A DNA stretch of 64,000 nt from Apricaphanius iberus (Eukaryota; Chordata; Actinopteri; Cyprinodontiformes; Aphaniidae), in the NCBI GenBank assembly GCA_028564705.1, contig JAPXFQ010001509.1, forward strand, positions 496,001 through 560,000. The letters run 5' to 3'. Under the pieces are notes generated by a model, which worked only from the letters and a program-made list of their open reading frames with translations, was not told where the DNA came from and made no database searches. This document shows positions 1-9,419 of the stretch, one piece after another. Each line of letters begins with the position of its first letter. The stretch's first letter is position 1. Both the position numbers and the translations under genes were made by a program.

Positions 1-117
1 GCTCTAAGCGGAATGTGGTCACAAATTAGCTGATGAGTCGGAGCAATGCACGTGAACATGTACCTAAGTGTGTGTTTGAGAGTGTGACTGGCTTTTTGTT
101 TTTGTTTCTATCTGCAG
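1..117 (+). other. btc: intron of btc (3' end only)
   Basis: A pyrimidine-rich tract runs into TCTGCAG at 111-117, a good splice acceptor for the exon that follows. A reading frame opens at 33 and runs through this acceptor, but its first part has no growth-factor character and is best read as intron. The exon with the signal peptide must lie upstream of the window. Confidence 0.6.
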
Positions 118-225
118 CTTTAGCTTTGTGTAAACTTTGCCTGGCAGAGTGGAATGCAACAGATGCGTCATTCAACCAAACTGCCTCCACCTGTCATCTT
201 CATGGCAAGAAAGACAACTGCACAG
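118..225 (+). CDS. btc: btc, first visible coding exon (N-terminal propeptide)
   Basis: This 108-nt exon encodes the segment between signal peptide and EGF module of a betacellulin-like EGFR ligand. It begins with the last two bases of a codon, encodes 35 full codons and ends in phase 1 at ACAG|GTAAAA. The peptide (about LALCKLCLAEWNATDASF, then NQTASTC) has N-glycosylation sequons NAT, NQT and NCT, the last one spanning the exon end in unspliced reading. Its position and small size match the propeptide exon of mammalian BTC. Sequence conservation here is low, as expected for the propeptide. The assignment rests on phase fit: the terminal G joins AA of the next exon to give Glu and keeps the EGF frame open. 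Confidence 0.75.
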
Positions 226-1244
226 GTAAAAATGGGACAATGCCTCACTGATGTCATAAAGAGCTTTGAGGTATAATTGACAAAGCAAACACTGAACTGG
301 TAAAAGCAGTCTAGGTAAATAGTGTCTGAACTTGTCTGTGGTCTTTGCGACCCAATAAGACTTTGATGTTCTTCCGATTCTTCCTACTCAACTTTGATAA
401 GTTTAAAAATGGAAAATGAAATCTTTATATGCTATCTTTAATTTGACCTGTAGGTTGGAGCTTGGATATGTCACTTAAGTGTTATCAAACACAAAATCTA
501 GATATATTTGCTCATTGTTTTGACGCTTGCCACTACTGGCTATACAAAATCAACCAATTTCTGTCTATTACATGCAAAGAATTGTGTAGCCAACTACAGA
601 CTGCATGGTACAAATGCAGCTTTTTTTGTGACAGAATATGTCAGACATGGACTTAATCAGTTTATATCACCAAAAAGGAGAAGGCACTGTTGATAAGTCT
701 TTATAGGGCAGTTAAAACTTTGAATAATGTTCTGACAGAGTTGAAAATAAAACTCCAACATATTTTAGAGAGGTCTCTAAATCTATAAAACAGTGGTCCG
801 TAACTAATCGAATGTATGATCAAATGATATATTTGAATAAAGGAGAGGTGTTTTTATTTGTCTGTATTTTTACTTTAATTCTTCACTTTTTTAACAGAAC
901 AACCATGTCATTGAAAGCTTTTATCCTGTTATATACACTCAACTTTGAAGAAAAAAAAACAGTCTGCCTGTCTGTGCAAAACTTTTCTTATGTACAAGTA
1001 TAACAGTACTGTAAAAAGTTAAAGAAAAAATGAATAAACACTTGACCCAAAATATAAATGGCAAACATACAAAAAATAAACAATGAAATCAAATATGATA
1101 ACAATATCATTAGACAAATATTACCTAACTTAAATAAGTTATTAATAACTATAGAAACCAGAAAAAAGAAAATTACTAGTGAAAAATGATGACATGGTCT
1201 TAAGCTTATCTTATTGAAAAAAAAAGGTTTTAACAGAAGTTCCA

Positions 1245-3738
1245 TGGTTCAATTCAATTAAATTTACTTTTATTTATATATTTATATAGGGCCCATTCAC
1301 AACAAATGTCATCTCAAGGCACTTTACAACAAAAGTAATTTCAATACAATTATACAAACATTCAAATTAGTTAACTTCTATGTAAGTAGTCCCAGCAGAT
1401 TGCGTTGAGTCATTGACGTGAGTTTGTGCCCGGATCATGCAGACTCGATCCATAGCAATTGCTCAACAATCCCTCATACTAAGCAAGCATTTAGCGACAT
1501 TGGAGAGGAAAAACTCCCCTTTAACAGGAAGAAACCTCCGGCAGAACCTGGCTCAGTACAAGCGGTCATCTGCCACGACCGTCTGGGTGTCTAAGAAGAC
1601 AGAGAAGAGACAGCATGGAGGATGCGCAGAGACTTTGAGTATCATCTGGACCGCTGTTCCCCATCCAGTAGGGGGCATTATAGTTGAGCAGGGTACCAGA
1701 CCGGGTGGAGCTTCTATGGGGAGAAAAATACTGAGAGAAAACAAGGTTAATAATCACAGTAACAGCAGAAACACTATTTCTGGAGAATAGTAGAATAGAA
1801 AAGTAGAATAGTGAAGAAAAGTGGTCAGTCTTTCCTCCAACAGTCTAAGCCTATAGCAGCATAACTACAAAAATAGCTCAGGATAACCTAAGCCATTCTA
1901 ACTATAAGCTTTATCAAAAAGGAAGGTTTTAAGCCTGGTCTTAAATATAGACAGAGTTACGGCCTCACGGACTAAAACTGGGAGCTGGTTCCAAAGGAGA
2001 GGAGCCTGATAACTAAAAGATTTGCCTCCCATTCTACTCTTAGAAATCCTAGGCAGTACCAGTAGTCCTACAGTCTGAGAACAAAGTGTTCTGTTAGGAA
2101 CATATGGAACATATGGATCAGATCTCTGATGTACGATCGAGCTTGATTATTAAGGGCTTTATACGTATGGAGGACGATCTTAAACTCTATTCTGCCATTA
2201 TCTGAGGCATTAGAATATCATTAGTAACTTTCACCAGCACTGTTTCAGTGCTATGATGAGCTATAAAACCTGACTGTAAGTATAAAAATAGGTTGTTGCT
2301 GTTTAGATGCTCACATACTTGATTAGCAACTGTTTTCTCAAGAATTCTGGATAAGAAAGAAAGGTTAGATATAGGTCTGTAATTAGCTAAGTCATCTTGA
2401 TCGAGGGAGGTTTTCTTAAGTAAACGTTTAGTTACAGCAACCTTAAATTCCTGTGGTAAATATCCATTTATTAAAGATAGATTCATCATGTACAAAATAG
2501 GGCCAGTAACCAGAGGGAACACTTCCTTCAATAATTTGGTTGGTATTGGGTCTAACATACAAGTTGAAGGTTTAGATGAAGCTATTATTTGTGGTAATTC
2601 TGAAAGTTCAACAGAATCAAAACAGTACATACATAAAAATGATTCTACAGTTCATGTTTGGGAGAATGCCAATGATTTTGTTTTTGATTTTCATAGAATT
2701 TCTTTTACTTATGAAGAATCCCATTAAGTCATCACTACTGAGAGAAGGGGGAACAGTTGGCTCAACAGAGCTATGACTCTTTGTAAGCTTGGCAACTGTA
2801 CTAAAGAACTTAGGATTGTTTTTATTTACCTGTATTAATGATGAGAAATATGCTGTTCTAGCTTGTCGAAGGTTTTTTTTAAAAAGTAGTAGACTATTTT
2901 TCCAGGTGAGAAATGAATAATTTAAGTGTGTAGAGCGCCATTTTCTCTCCAGTTTCCTAGTATTCTGCTTTAAAGTAAGCAACTCTGCAATAAACCAGGG
3001 AGCCAACCTCTTATGGCTGATTACCTTCCAGGCCATCGATTTCTGAAGGGTTAGTGTTGGAATTACTGCCGTCCACTGTGGTATTCTGAGACACATAGGG
3101 AAGCGAGAATGAAACAGATTCTTTAAAACGTGTTACAGTATTGTCTGATAAAGTTCTACTGTAATGACATTTTCTTTCAGATTTCGGAATGTTGGGTAAA
3201 ATAAATTCAAAGGTTATCAAAAAATGGTCAGATATTACTGGGTTATGTGGGAGGACTATTAGTTCAATTCAATTCAATTCAATTCAGTTTATTTATATAG
3301 CGCCGTTTCACAACAGATGTAATCTCAAGGCACTTTACAAGAAGAGTTATTACAATACAAGTTCATCACACTCAATGCCATATGTCAGTACAACGTCTAA
3401 AGTGTGCCGACCAGAGTGCGTGGGTCCCGTCACTTTCTGTGTAAAGCCAGTTGAGACTAAGATAATATTAAAGGCTGCAGTTAGGCTATCACTTTCAGTG
3501 TCCACGTGAATATTGAAATCCCCTACTATAATTACCCAATCAGTGTTTAATACTGAATCAAATAAAAAATCTGAGATCTGTTCCAAGAGTTGAGAGTAAG
3601 GGCCTGGTCGATGATACGAAAGCACAAACAGAAGTGGTTTTAATGTTTTGCAGGTTGGATGAGGATAACTAAGGATTAGATGTTCAGAAGAGCTGTAGTT
3701 AATAATGGTCTAGGGCAAATTTGTAAATCTGAATGAAA
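1245..3738 (-). mobile_element. L2-like non-LTR retrotransposon, decayed, with nested pieces
   Basis: Read on the minus strand this is an old LINE. An endonuclease piece lies at 3625-3360 (motif VGDFNIHVD, with SGRHTLDVVLT further on). A linker piece follows at 3220-2620. Reverse-transcriptase N-terminal motifs lie at 2630-2187 (DLANYRPISNLSFLSRILEK, QSGF, HSTETVLVKVTNDIL). A decayed C-terminal end (FKTRLKTFLFDKAYS-like) lies near 1,905-1,950. The 3' UTR runs to about 1,245 and ends in a (GAATT)-type tail. The RT catalytic block is not visible, so the element is internally deleted and dead. A short second 3'-end copy interrupts it at about 3,262-3,360. Clade assignment (L2/jockey-like) is by motif style only. 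Confidence 0.75.
3262..3360 (-). mobile_element. 3'-end fragment of an L2-like LINE with (GAATT)n tail
   Basis: The plus strand reads four AATTC repeats, then a TTTATTTATATAGCGCC block and CTCAAGGCACTTTACAA. The same series ends the larger element at 1,245-1,345, so this is a short 5'-truncated copy in the same orientation, inserted between the endonuclease and linker parts of the older LINE. Blocks of this type are very common near fish LINE ends. Confidence 0.6.
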
Positions 3739-3739
3739 G

Positions 3740-4768
3740 ATGGTTTCAACTCCTGAGAGGGTAGCCTCCCTCCGCCTGCGGTTGGGGGGACGGGTTCTGA
3801 CTATTGTTTGTGCTTATGCACCAAGCGGTAGCTCAGATTACCCACCCTTCTTGGAGTCCTTGGAGGGGGTGCTGGAGAGTGCTACTTCTGGGGACTCCCT
3901 CATTCTACTGGGGGATTTCGACGCTCATGTGGGCAGTGACAGTGAGACCTGGAGAGGCGTGGTTGGGCGGTATGGCCCCCCCGATCTGAACCCGAGCGGT
4001 GTTTTGTTGTTGGACTTCTTTGCTCATCATGGATTGTCCAAAACAAACACCATGTTCAAGCATAAGGGTGTTCATGTGTGCACTTGGCACCAGGACACCC
4101 TAGGCCGCAGCTCGATGATCGACCTGGTTGTCGTTTCATCGGACCTGCGGCCGCATGTTTTGGACACTCGGGTGAAGAGAGGGGCGGAGCTATCCACCGA
4201 CCACTACCTGGTGGTGAGTCGGCTCCGGTGGTGGGGGAGGACGCCGGACAGACCTGGCAGGCCCAAACGTGTTGTGAGGGTCTGCTGGGAACGTCTGGCG
4301 GAGTCTCCTGTCAGAAGGGGTTTCAACTCTCACCTCCGGCAGAACTTCAAACACGTCCCGGGGGAGGCGGGGGACATTGAGTCTGAATGGGCCATGTTCC
4401 GTGCCTCCATTGTCGAAGCGGCTGACCGTAGTTGTGGCCGTAAGGTAGTCGGTGCCTGTCGCGGCGGCAACCCTCGAACCCGATGGTGGACACCAGCGGT
4501 GAGGGATGCTGTCAAGCTGAAGAAGGAGTCCTATCGGGCCTTTTTGGCCTGTGGGACTCCGGAAGCAGCTGATAGGTACCGGCAGGCCAAGCGGAGTGCG
4601 GCTCGGATGGTCGCTGAGGCAAAAACTCGGGCGTGGGAGGAGTTTGGAGAGACCATGGAGAACGACTTCCGTATGGCTTCGAAGCGATTCTGGTCCACCA
4701 TCCGGCATCTCAGGGGGGGAAGCGGTCTGCCACCAACACTGTTTACAGTGGGGGCGGTGAGCTGCTGA
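3740..4768 (+). pseudogene. Rex3 endonuclease and linker, frameshifted
   Basis: The frame encodes the C-terminal two thirds of an exonuclease-endonuclease-phosphatase domain: [10 protein letters not shown] (catalytic Asp) near residue 57 and LSTDHYLV (catalytic Asp-His) near residue 150. An Arg-rich linker with [20 protein letters not shown] follows. The normal domain N-terminus is missing. The frame is lost at a run of G at about 4715-4721 (HLRGG), after which the expected continuation ([12 protein letters not shown], then TSTRDVLGRW) is in another frame. Further single-base shifts fall between about 4850 and 4905, so the polyprotein cannot be made. Confidence 0.88.
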
Positions 4769-4902
4769 CCTCAACGCGGGACGTTTTGGGTCGGTGGATG
4801 GAATACTTCGAAGACCTCCTCAATCCCACCGACACGCCTTCCTGTTTGGAAGCAGATCTGAGGACTCTGGGACGGGCTCTCCAATCTCTGGTGCTGAAGT
4901 CA

Positions 4903-6382
4903 CGAGGTTGTTAAAAAGCTCCTTGGTGGCAAGGCACCGGGGGTGGATGAGATTCGGCCGGAGTTCCTCAAGGCTCTGGATGTTGTAGGGCTGTGTTGGT
5001 TGACGCGGCTCTGCAATATTGCGTGGACATCGGGGGCAGTTCCCTTGGATTGGCAGACCGGGGTGGTGGTCCCCCTCTTTAAAAAGGGGGACCACAGAGT
5101 GTGTTCCAACTATAGGGGGATCACACTTCTGAGCCTCCCTGGTAAGGTCTATTCGGGGGTTCTGGAGAGGAGGGTCCGACGGATAGTCGAACCTCGGATT
5201 CAGGAGGAACAATGCGGTTTTCGTCCTGGCCGTGGAACACTGGACCAGCTCTACACCCTCGGCAGGGTCCTGGAGGGTGCGTGGGAGTTCGCCCAACCGG
5301 TCTACATGTGCTTTGTGGACTTGGAGAAGGCGTTCGACCGTGTCCCTCGGGGTGTCCTGTGGGGGGTACTCCGGGAGTATGGGGTACCAGGCCCTTTGAT
5401 ACGGGCTGTTAGGTCCCTATATGAACGGTGTCAGAGTCTGGTTCGCATTGCCGGCAGTAAGTCGGACTCATTTCCGGTGAGAGCTGGACTCCGCCAAGGT
5501 TGCCCTTTGTCACCGGTCCTGTTCATAATGTTTATGGACAGGATTTCTAGGCGCAGCCAAGGTGTTGAGGCGATCCGTTTTGGTGACCTCAGGATCGGGT
5601 CTCTGCTTTTCGCAGATGATGTGGTCTTGTTGGCTTCATCTGAACGTGATCTACAGCTCTCGTTGGAGCGGTTCGCAGCCGAGTGTGAAGCGGCTGGGAT
5701 GAGGATCAGCACCTCCAAATCCGAGACCATGGTCTTGAGCCGGAAAAGGGTAGAGTGCCTTCTCCGGGTCGGGGATGAGGTCCTTCCTCAAGTGGGGGAG
5801 TTTAGGTATCTGGGGGTCTTGTTCACGAATGAGGGAAAAATGAAGCGGGAGATCGATGGACGGATTGGTAAGGCGTCTGCAGTTATGCGGGCGCTGTACC
5901 GGTCTGTCGTGGTGAAGAGAGAGCTGAGCCGAAAGGCAAAGCTCTCAATTTACCGGTCGATCTACGTTCCTACCCTCATCTATGGTCACGAACGCTGGGT
6001 GGTGACCGAAAGAACGAGATCGCAGATACAGGCGGCTGAAATGAGTTTCCTCCGTAGGGTGGCTGGGTTCTCCCTTAGAGATAGGGTGAGAAGCTCGGTC
6101 ATCCGGAGGGGGCTCAGAGTAGAGCCGCTGCTCCTCCACATCGAGAGGAGCCAGTTGAGGTGGCTCGGGCATCTGGTCAGGATGCCTCCTGGACGCCTCC
6201 CTGGTGAGGTGTTCTGGGCACGTCCCACCGGGAGGAGACCCAGGGGAAGACCCAGGACCCGCTGGAGGGATTATGTCTCCAAGCTGGCCTGGGAACGCCT
6301 CGAGATTCCTCCCGAGCAGCTGGCCCAAGTAGCCGGGGAGAGGGAAGTCTGGGCCTCTTTGCTTAGGCTACTGCCCCCGTGA
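4903..6382 (+). pseudogene. Rex3 reverse transcriptase domain, open frame
   Basis: The frame is open from about 4905 (VVKKLLGGKAPGVDEIRPEF) to the stop at 6380-6382. The visible RT blocks, in order, are PLDWQTGVVVPLFKKGD, YRGITLLS, QCGFRPGRGTLDQL, the VDLEKAFDRVPR block with its catalytic Asp, GLRQGCPLSP and FADDVVLLA (catalytic Asp pair). A C-terminal HIERSQLRWLGHLVRM region typical of fish RTE proteins follows. All three catalytic Asp are kept, so this RT domain is intact even though it is severed from its endonuclease by frameshifts. That pattern fits a fairly recent insertion. Confidence 0.9.
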
Positions 6383-6400
6383 CCCGACCCCGATAAGCGG

Positions 6401-6438
6401 AAGATGATGGATGGATGGATGGATGGATGGATGGATGG
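6401..6438 (+). repeat. (GATG)n tail of Rex3
   Basis: About nine tandem GATG units directly follow the GATAAGCGGAA end of Rex3. Tails of short tandem repeats instead of poly-A are typical of RTE elements and of Rex3 in particular. Confidence 0.9.
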
Positions 6439-8944
6439 TATCTAAAATCCAATGCTTTTCAATGAGGGCCTAGCGGCCAAATGGAGGTGCTACAGCAATG
6501 GAGGAGCAATGGCGGCCTCCATGGTATGCGGTCACAAAGCAGAGAAGCCAGCGGCCATTGGTTTTGTCTGAGGACCACTAGATTGTTCTATCCTTGTTGG
6601 CTCCTCACTGGCTAGCGGGCCTCAACTATTTACTGGATTCTCATCAGCGCAGAGCCGGGCCTCTAACTCTGAAACCCTCGCCTTTAAAGCTAAGAAAATG
6701 CTACATTTGTTACTTTTACCATTTTCAGTAAAGGAGGCGGGGGAATAACTAAACATCCGACACAGAGAACAGGAGAGAGGATACACAGAGGGGTAGGAAG
6801 GAGAGATAAAGGGAAGAGAGGTAGCCATAGCTGCTACGAAGCTAAGCTAACGAGCTAGCAAGATCTTAGCACAACCGGAACAACCGTGTGAAACACAAAG
6901 GGTTCCCAAAACGTAAAGTACACCAAATGGAAACTTCAGCCTTTAATTGCTGTTTATTTAGAAAAGCTCAAATAACTAACGGGAAGGACGAAAAGGATAA
7001 AGGCATCCTTGTTCAATACCTTCTTTGTTTCTTAAAAGAAATATTCTAGTTTTTCTGACAGTTGTTGCTGTTGTGGTAGAGAAATCAATAACTGGTTAGA
7101 AAGATGACTTGATCAAGGCCTCATCTCTGTTAAAGAATATAACTTTTAGCAGAAATGCCTTTCTTGGTTTGGTAGTTGCTGTGTGGGAAGAAAATTCACT
7201 AATTGGTAAGGAATGCAATATGTTGCTATTGGTTTTCACAACAACGTTTTTATAGTAATGAGATGATGTACGTCCGACTAAAACAGTTTTAAGTCACGCC
7301 ACACACTAGGCCCGTACATTTTGAATTATTGTGGGGAAGCACACACCATAAATGTTTAGATCTTCACTAATTTTCATACAAAGCAGAGAGAGAGATTTTA
7401 AACTGCCTGTTATGCCATATAGGTACTTTATCAAAAGTGAATAAAATGAAAATAGCAGTTTTATAAGTTGTAAGATTTTTTTTTAGTTCTAAAACCAAGG
7501 TTATGCTAATGTTTTACTCATCTACCGCAATAACCACCAAAAAATGAAGGTTGCATTCAGCTTGTCATTTTGGCTAACCATCAACAAGACTGCAAACACA
7601 TTCGGCTTCATTAACTCTGGGGTCATGGCTGTAAGCGAGCTCTCAAGTTTCAGCTAACACATAGAGCACACTCATTGATGTCACCTGGAGGGCAGTATCC
7701 TTTTACAAGCTCGACAATTTCACTGGAGCAGATTGTAAAGATAGCGGCAGCTTTTCAAGAAGTGCTACGTGAAAACTCGTGGTCATAACTTCAACAGCTG
7801 TTTCAGGGTGTGATTACTTAGCAAGCTAAAATAAAAACTTGTGTGGAATGTAGTTCAGTGAATGGAAATTCCAACTTTGATGTTTAACTTTGCAAAGAAT
7901 GATCCAAATTGAGCCATGTGGTTAATGAGTCCTCGATGACACTGCGCCTTTACTGGATTTGAATAGCCCAATAGGATCGTATTGCCAAAAGTCTATTAAT
8001 AAATCAGGTCATGGCTGAGGGTAAGAAAACTTACGTCATAGAGGCAGGCTAATAGACTGCGGCAAAGTAGCACAAATATATATTAAGAAAGAAATAAGTT
8101 GGATCTCTTGATCAAAGTTAGATCTCTTTATTTAGAATTGACTAAAATATCTGTAGGACAGACTGAAGCAGCCCACCTTTGAAAAGTATTTACTATCCTC
8201 ATACTGAATCTATCTGATAAATCTATCTGATCTACAAAAAAAGTGTTACATTTGTTACAAAATTAATTTATCTGTGATAACAATTTTTTGGATGTGTCAT
8301 TTGGTGAATATTTACAGATATAAAACTATTATTGATACTTTTATTGTCAATTCAGTGAAACTATTAAATGAAAAATATTTAAAAACCATTAAACCCTGAT
8401 TTGTTAATATATGTGCCATATGTTTAAAAATGTGAAGTGTTTCTATGTTAGTTTTAGCCAAAGTTATTAGGAGCCAGTGTTAGTTAAATTAGCCACTTTG
8501 GAGCTGGAGGTTGTAAAAAAAGGGATTAAAGGAGTTAAAACTGTTGTCATTTTGTTTTTGATGAATTAAAACTGCTTGTGTGACAATACTTAAAGCTTAA
8601 TCAGATTACATATCAGGTCTAAAAGGGAAACAAAGTGATATTAAACTAAATATTGTAAGTAAATTTCAGTTTTTTCAAGTATCTTCATCAACATAAAACA
8701 GAATCTGGTTTAATACAAGTGTGATCAACTTTATTGAGTCACTTCAACAAGGTCAATGGCATATGAAGTAAAAGAAGTTTAAAACGTAAATAGAGGAGAT
8801 GAGTGTTGAAATCAAATAGTTTACCTTGAAAACATATTCTTGTCTAATAAATTACACAGATTGTCCTTTGCGTTAAACTTTGCGTTAGTAACAATTAAAT
8901 CAATGCAATTACTAGTAACTTATGTAATTTTATTTCTCCCACAG

Positions 8945-9059
8945 AAAAAGATACAGAACAGTGGAGTGGCCACTTCTCGAAATGTCCTTCAGACCTTATA
9001 CATTACTGTGTCCATGGAGAATGTCGTTACATAACGGAACAGAAGACCCCATCCTGCAG
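8945..9059 (+). CDS. btc: btc, EGF-module exon 1 (cysteines 1-5)
   Basis: This 115-nt exon encodes EKDTEQWSGHFSKCPSDLIH followed by YCVHGECRYITEQKTPSC. It carries the first four cysteines and the Arg after the fifth position begins with its last two bases. Spacing C-x7-C-x4-C-x10-C fits EGFR ligands. HFS-K/R-CP at the start and QKTPSC before the loop closure are closest to betacellulin. Bounded by CCCACAG| at 8944 and CTGCAG|GTGAGA at 9060. A reading frame on the same stretch beginning at 8840 is out of phase and is not the coding frame. Confidence 0.9.
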
Positions 9060-9272
9060 GTGAGAGATAGTTCTAATGAATGGAAAAGTTTAAACAGAGA
9101 AATGTAGCATTATTGAGAACTCAGAAAAATGAACGAGGAAATTTTGCCACAAAATATTTGGACAGAAAAATATTTTTTGGAAACAACAACAAACAGTTAA
9201 CAGTGGAGAATTCTTATGAAATAAGAAATTAAGAAAATTAAAGTTTTAATAATCCATTTTTTCTTGTCTAAG
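9060..9272 (+). other. btc: btc intron, 213 bp
   Basis: Begins GTGAGA and ends TTTTTTCTTGTCTAAG. It splits the EGF module between its fifth and sixth cysteines' codons (phase 2), the position known for EGF-family ligand genes. Confidence 0.85.
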
Positions 9273-9419
9273 GTGTCAGAGCCATTACCATGGTGCCAGG
9301 TGTGAATACGTGAACTTGGATGGATTAAAAGAGGAGAGACAACAAATCATTATAGGCTGCAGCATTGCAGGGCTTCTGTTCTTGATGATCCTGCTTATTT
9401 CCATCTGCCTCTGTTCACA
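9273..9419 (+). CDS. btc: btc, EGF-module end and transmembrane exon
   Basis: This 147-nt exon encodes CQSHYHGARCEYVNLDGLKE, which holds the last two EGF cysteines and the conserved G-x-RCE, then a short juxtamembrane stalk. A hydrophobic span follows (IIIGCSIAGLLFLMILLISI, then CLCS). The stalk between RCE and the membrane is where EGF ligands are shed. The exon ends in phase 2 at TCACA|GTAAGA; reading on would hit a TAA at once, so splicing is needed. The ligand would be made as a type I membrane precursor, cleaved to a soluble factor that binds EGFR/ErbB4. Confidence 0.9.

Larger units (their letters stand above)
3738..6438 (+). mobile_element. Rex3 (RTE-clade) non-LTR retrotransposon, 5'-truncated
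   Basis: The copy holds most of an apurinic endonuclease, a full reverse transcriptase and the 3' end with a (GATG)n tail at 6401-6438. The two stretches I remember as Rex3 consensus primer sites are both present: TGGCAGACCGGGGTGGTGGT near 5053, and the complement of the other (TTGCCCTTTGTCACCG) near 5500. The 5' end starts inside the endonuclease, as in target-primed reverse transcription that stopped early. GC content is far above the flanks. It sits inside the older minus-strand LINE. Confidence 0.92.
226..8944 (+). other. btc: large btc intron filled with transposons
   Basis: GT at 226 and a TTTATTTCTCCCACAG acceptor ending at 8944 bound this 8.7 kb intron. It contains an L2-like LINE on the minus strand and a Rex3 copy on the plus strand, annotated separately. 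The parts at 226-1,240 and 6,440-8,944 are AT-rich; I see no recognisable exon, RNA gene or repeat family there apart from short homopolymers. Confidence 0.7.

Noticed and set aside
33..251. 72-codon frame with a hydrophobic stretch resembling a signal peptide
   Set aside because: Its 5' half reads through a clear splice acceptor at 117 and its 3' end runs past the donor at 226; only 118-225 is taken as coding.
4190..4774. 194-codon minus-strand frame and other long antisense frames at 4,820-6,328
   Set aside because: Antisense shadows of the GC-rich Rex3 coding sequence.
8840..9034. Plus-strand frame over the btc EGF exon
   Set aside because: Out of phase with the EGF cysteine frame.
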